Positions 5,270-5,858 of a stretch of DNA of 5,858 nucleotides are shown piece by piece. Origin of the DNA: CAYRMV01 sp964425255. GTDB taxonomy: Bacteria > Bacteroidota > Bacteroidia > Flavobacteriales_D > Crocinitomicaceae. Location of the stretch: positions 1 to 5,858 of the forward strand of contig CAYRMV010000182.1 in the NCBI GenBank assembly GCA_964425255.1, in the 5' to 3' direction. The position numbers and the translations under genes are program-made. Numbering within the stretch: the stretch's first letter is position 1; every line of letters starts with the position of its first letter. The notes beneath the pieces were generated by a model. The model ran no database searches. It had not been told where the DNA came from and saw only the letters and a list, made by a program, of their open reading frames with translations.

Positions 5270-5742
5270 CATATAGAAAAGTAGATTATTTAACTGAAAG
5301 CGTCGAATTAAAGAGATTTATTGAAAAGTACAACTTAAAAACGAAAATTGTCGATGATCAAAAATTGTATTTGGTTTCAAATTGCTACATTTTTGAAGTA
5401 TACGGATTAGTTATCGAAGATTTTTTCTATTTCCATTTTTATTCAATCGATTTGGAATTTGGTTCAACTCTAAATGTACTTTTATCTGATTTTGATTCAT
5501 TAAATTTGCGTTCAGTTTATGAAAAGCAAGTTAATTCCAGAACAAAAGTTTCTATTCCTAAATTGCAAGGAAATGAAAAGAACACTTTAAAATCCGAACA
5601 ATATTTTTTTACTATGCTTGAGTTGATGGATGAACTATTAACAGATGTTTTGAATTGTGAAAAGAATATTAAGCAAGAACATTTGAGCGCTGTTTTTGAA
5701 TTTAAAAAGAATCAATTAAAAGCAATCTTCGAAAACTTATAA
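5266..5742 (+). CDS. Candidate immunity protein for the cassette-5 toxin, 158 aa
   Basis: The ATG at 5266 overlaps the toxin stop as ATGA, which favours this start over the in-frame TTG at 5239 and implies translational coupling. The 158-residue product is acidic and soluble. It has an N-terminal helix (SVELKRFIEKYNL), a strand-rich and aromatic middle (KLYLVSNCYIFEVYG, then FFYFHFYSIDLEFG), a basic loop near RTKVSIPKLQ, and a long helical C-terminal half (YFFTMLELMDELLTDVLNCE, HLSAVFEFKKNQLKAIFENL). No named family is recognised. The immunity role rests on the overlap, size and cassette logic. Confidence 0.62.
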   Translation: MTYRKVDYLTESVELKRFIEKYNLKTKIVDDQKLYLVSNCYIFEVYGLVIEDFFYFHFYSIDLEFGSTLNVLLSDFDSLNLRSVYEKQVNSRTKVSIPKLQGNEKNTLKSEQYFFTMLELMDELLTDVLNCEKNIKQEHLSAVFEFKKNQLKAIFENL

Positions 5743-5830
5743 TGAAACTCCAATTTCAAATAATTGATATTTTTCTAACTTGGTTTATATCTTTTATAAG
5801 ATCTTTTTATCCATATATCAATCTGAAAAA

Positions 5831-5858
5831 ATGAATTTAGAAGAATCAGATGTTGTAT
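5831..5858 (+). CDS. Possible start of a further small gene, cut by the window edge
   Basis: The ATG at 5831 begins MNLEESDVV and runs off the right edge. It overlaps the TGA (5832-5834) of a 30-codon frame that itself starts at ATG 5742, on the last base of the preceding stop. The chained overlaps resemble an immunity gene in a tightly packed row, but only nine complete codons are visible, so this is a weak call. Confidence 0.25.

Noticed and set aside
5742..5834. A 30-codon hydrophobic frame (MKLQFQIIDIFLTWF...) overlapping the preceding stop
   Set aside because: It is too short and too AT-driven to call a gene without homologues, although the overlapping start is noted.

Overview
The window is an AT-rich stretch of bacterial accessory DNA. 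It is best read as a graveyard, or archive, of polymorphic-toxin C-terminal cassettes with their immunity genes. The organism cannot be named. Two signs point towards Bacteroidota: a leucine-rich, receptor-L-like fragment at the left edge of a type common there, and almost no Shine-Dalgarno sequences before otherwise convincing starts. A clipped RNase H-like (YprB-type) gene fragment looks more like Bacillota and was probably acquired.

Layout. Positions 1-332 (minus strand) hold part of a leucine-rich-repeat protein that runs off the left edge. Positions 288-527 hold the N-terminal part of a YprB-like RNase H-fold protein that stops in mid-domain. From about 579 to 5742 there are five toxin/immunity pairs, all on the plus strand, with little space between them: (1) a papain-fold toxin tail with an immunity gene broken by a frameshift; (2) a toxin of an unnamed but recognisable type with a 70-aa immunity candidate; (3) a PD-(D/E)XK-like nuclease toxin, frameshifted, with a pentapeptide-repeat protein; (4) a second, different PD-(D/E)XK-like toxin with a 130-aa immunity candidate and a damaged further small gene; (5) an unassigned toxin with a 158-aa immunity candidate whose start overlaps the toxin stop.

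The key structure is that cassettes 2-5 each begin with one of two short conserved coding modules. Module A is 87 bp (1211-1297 and 4709-4795, 80/87 identical). Module B is 124 bp (2073-2196 and 3410-3533, 116/124 identical). Their order is A-B-B-A. In each copy the reading frame opens at, or only a few codons upstream of, the module, just after an in-frame stop, and no standard ATG start precedes it. The downstream toxin domains are unrelated or strongly diverged. This fits orphan toxin tips that keep a piece of the parent gene's pre-toxin region as a homology handle. Recombination with a full-length secreted toxin gene elsewhere could then swap the tip. Two module types imply two different recipient genes.

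How the genes work together (inference from family knowledge): each immunity gene directly follows its toxin and should protect the cell from that toxin. While the toxin tips lack a delivery N-terminus they are probably silent, and the immunity genes may protect against neighbours that carry the same toxins. Three of the pairs or fragments carry single-base frameshifts, all in runs of A. They may be real decay, homopolymer sequencing error or slippage sites. No RNA genes, CRISPR arrays, complete insertion sequences or convincing terminators were seen.
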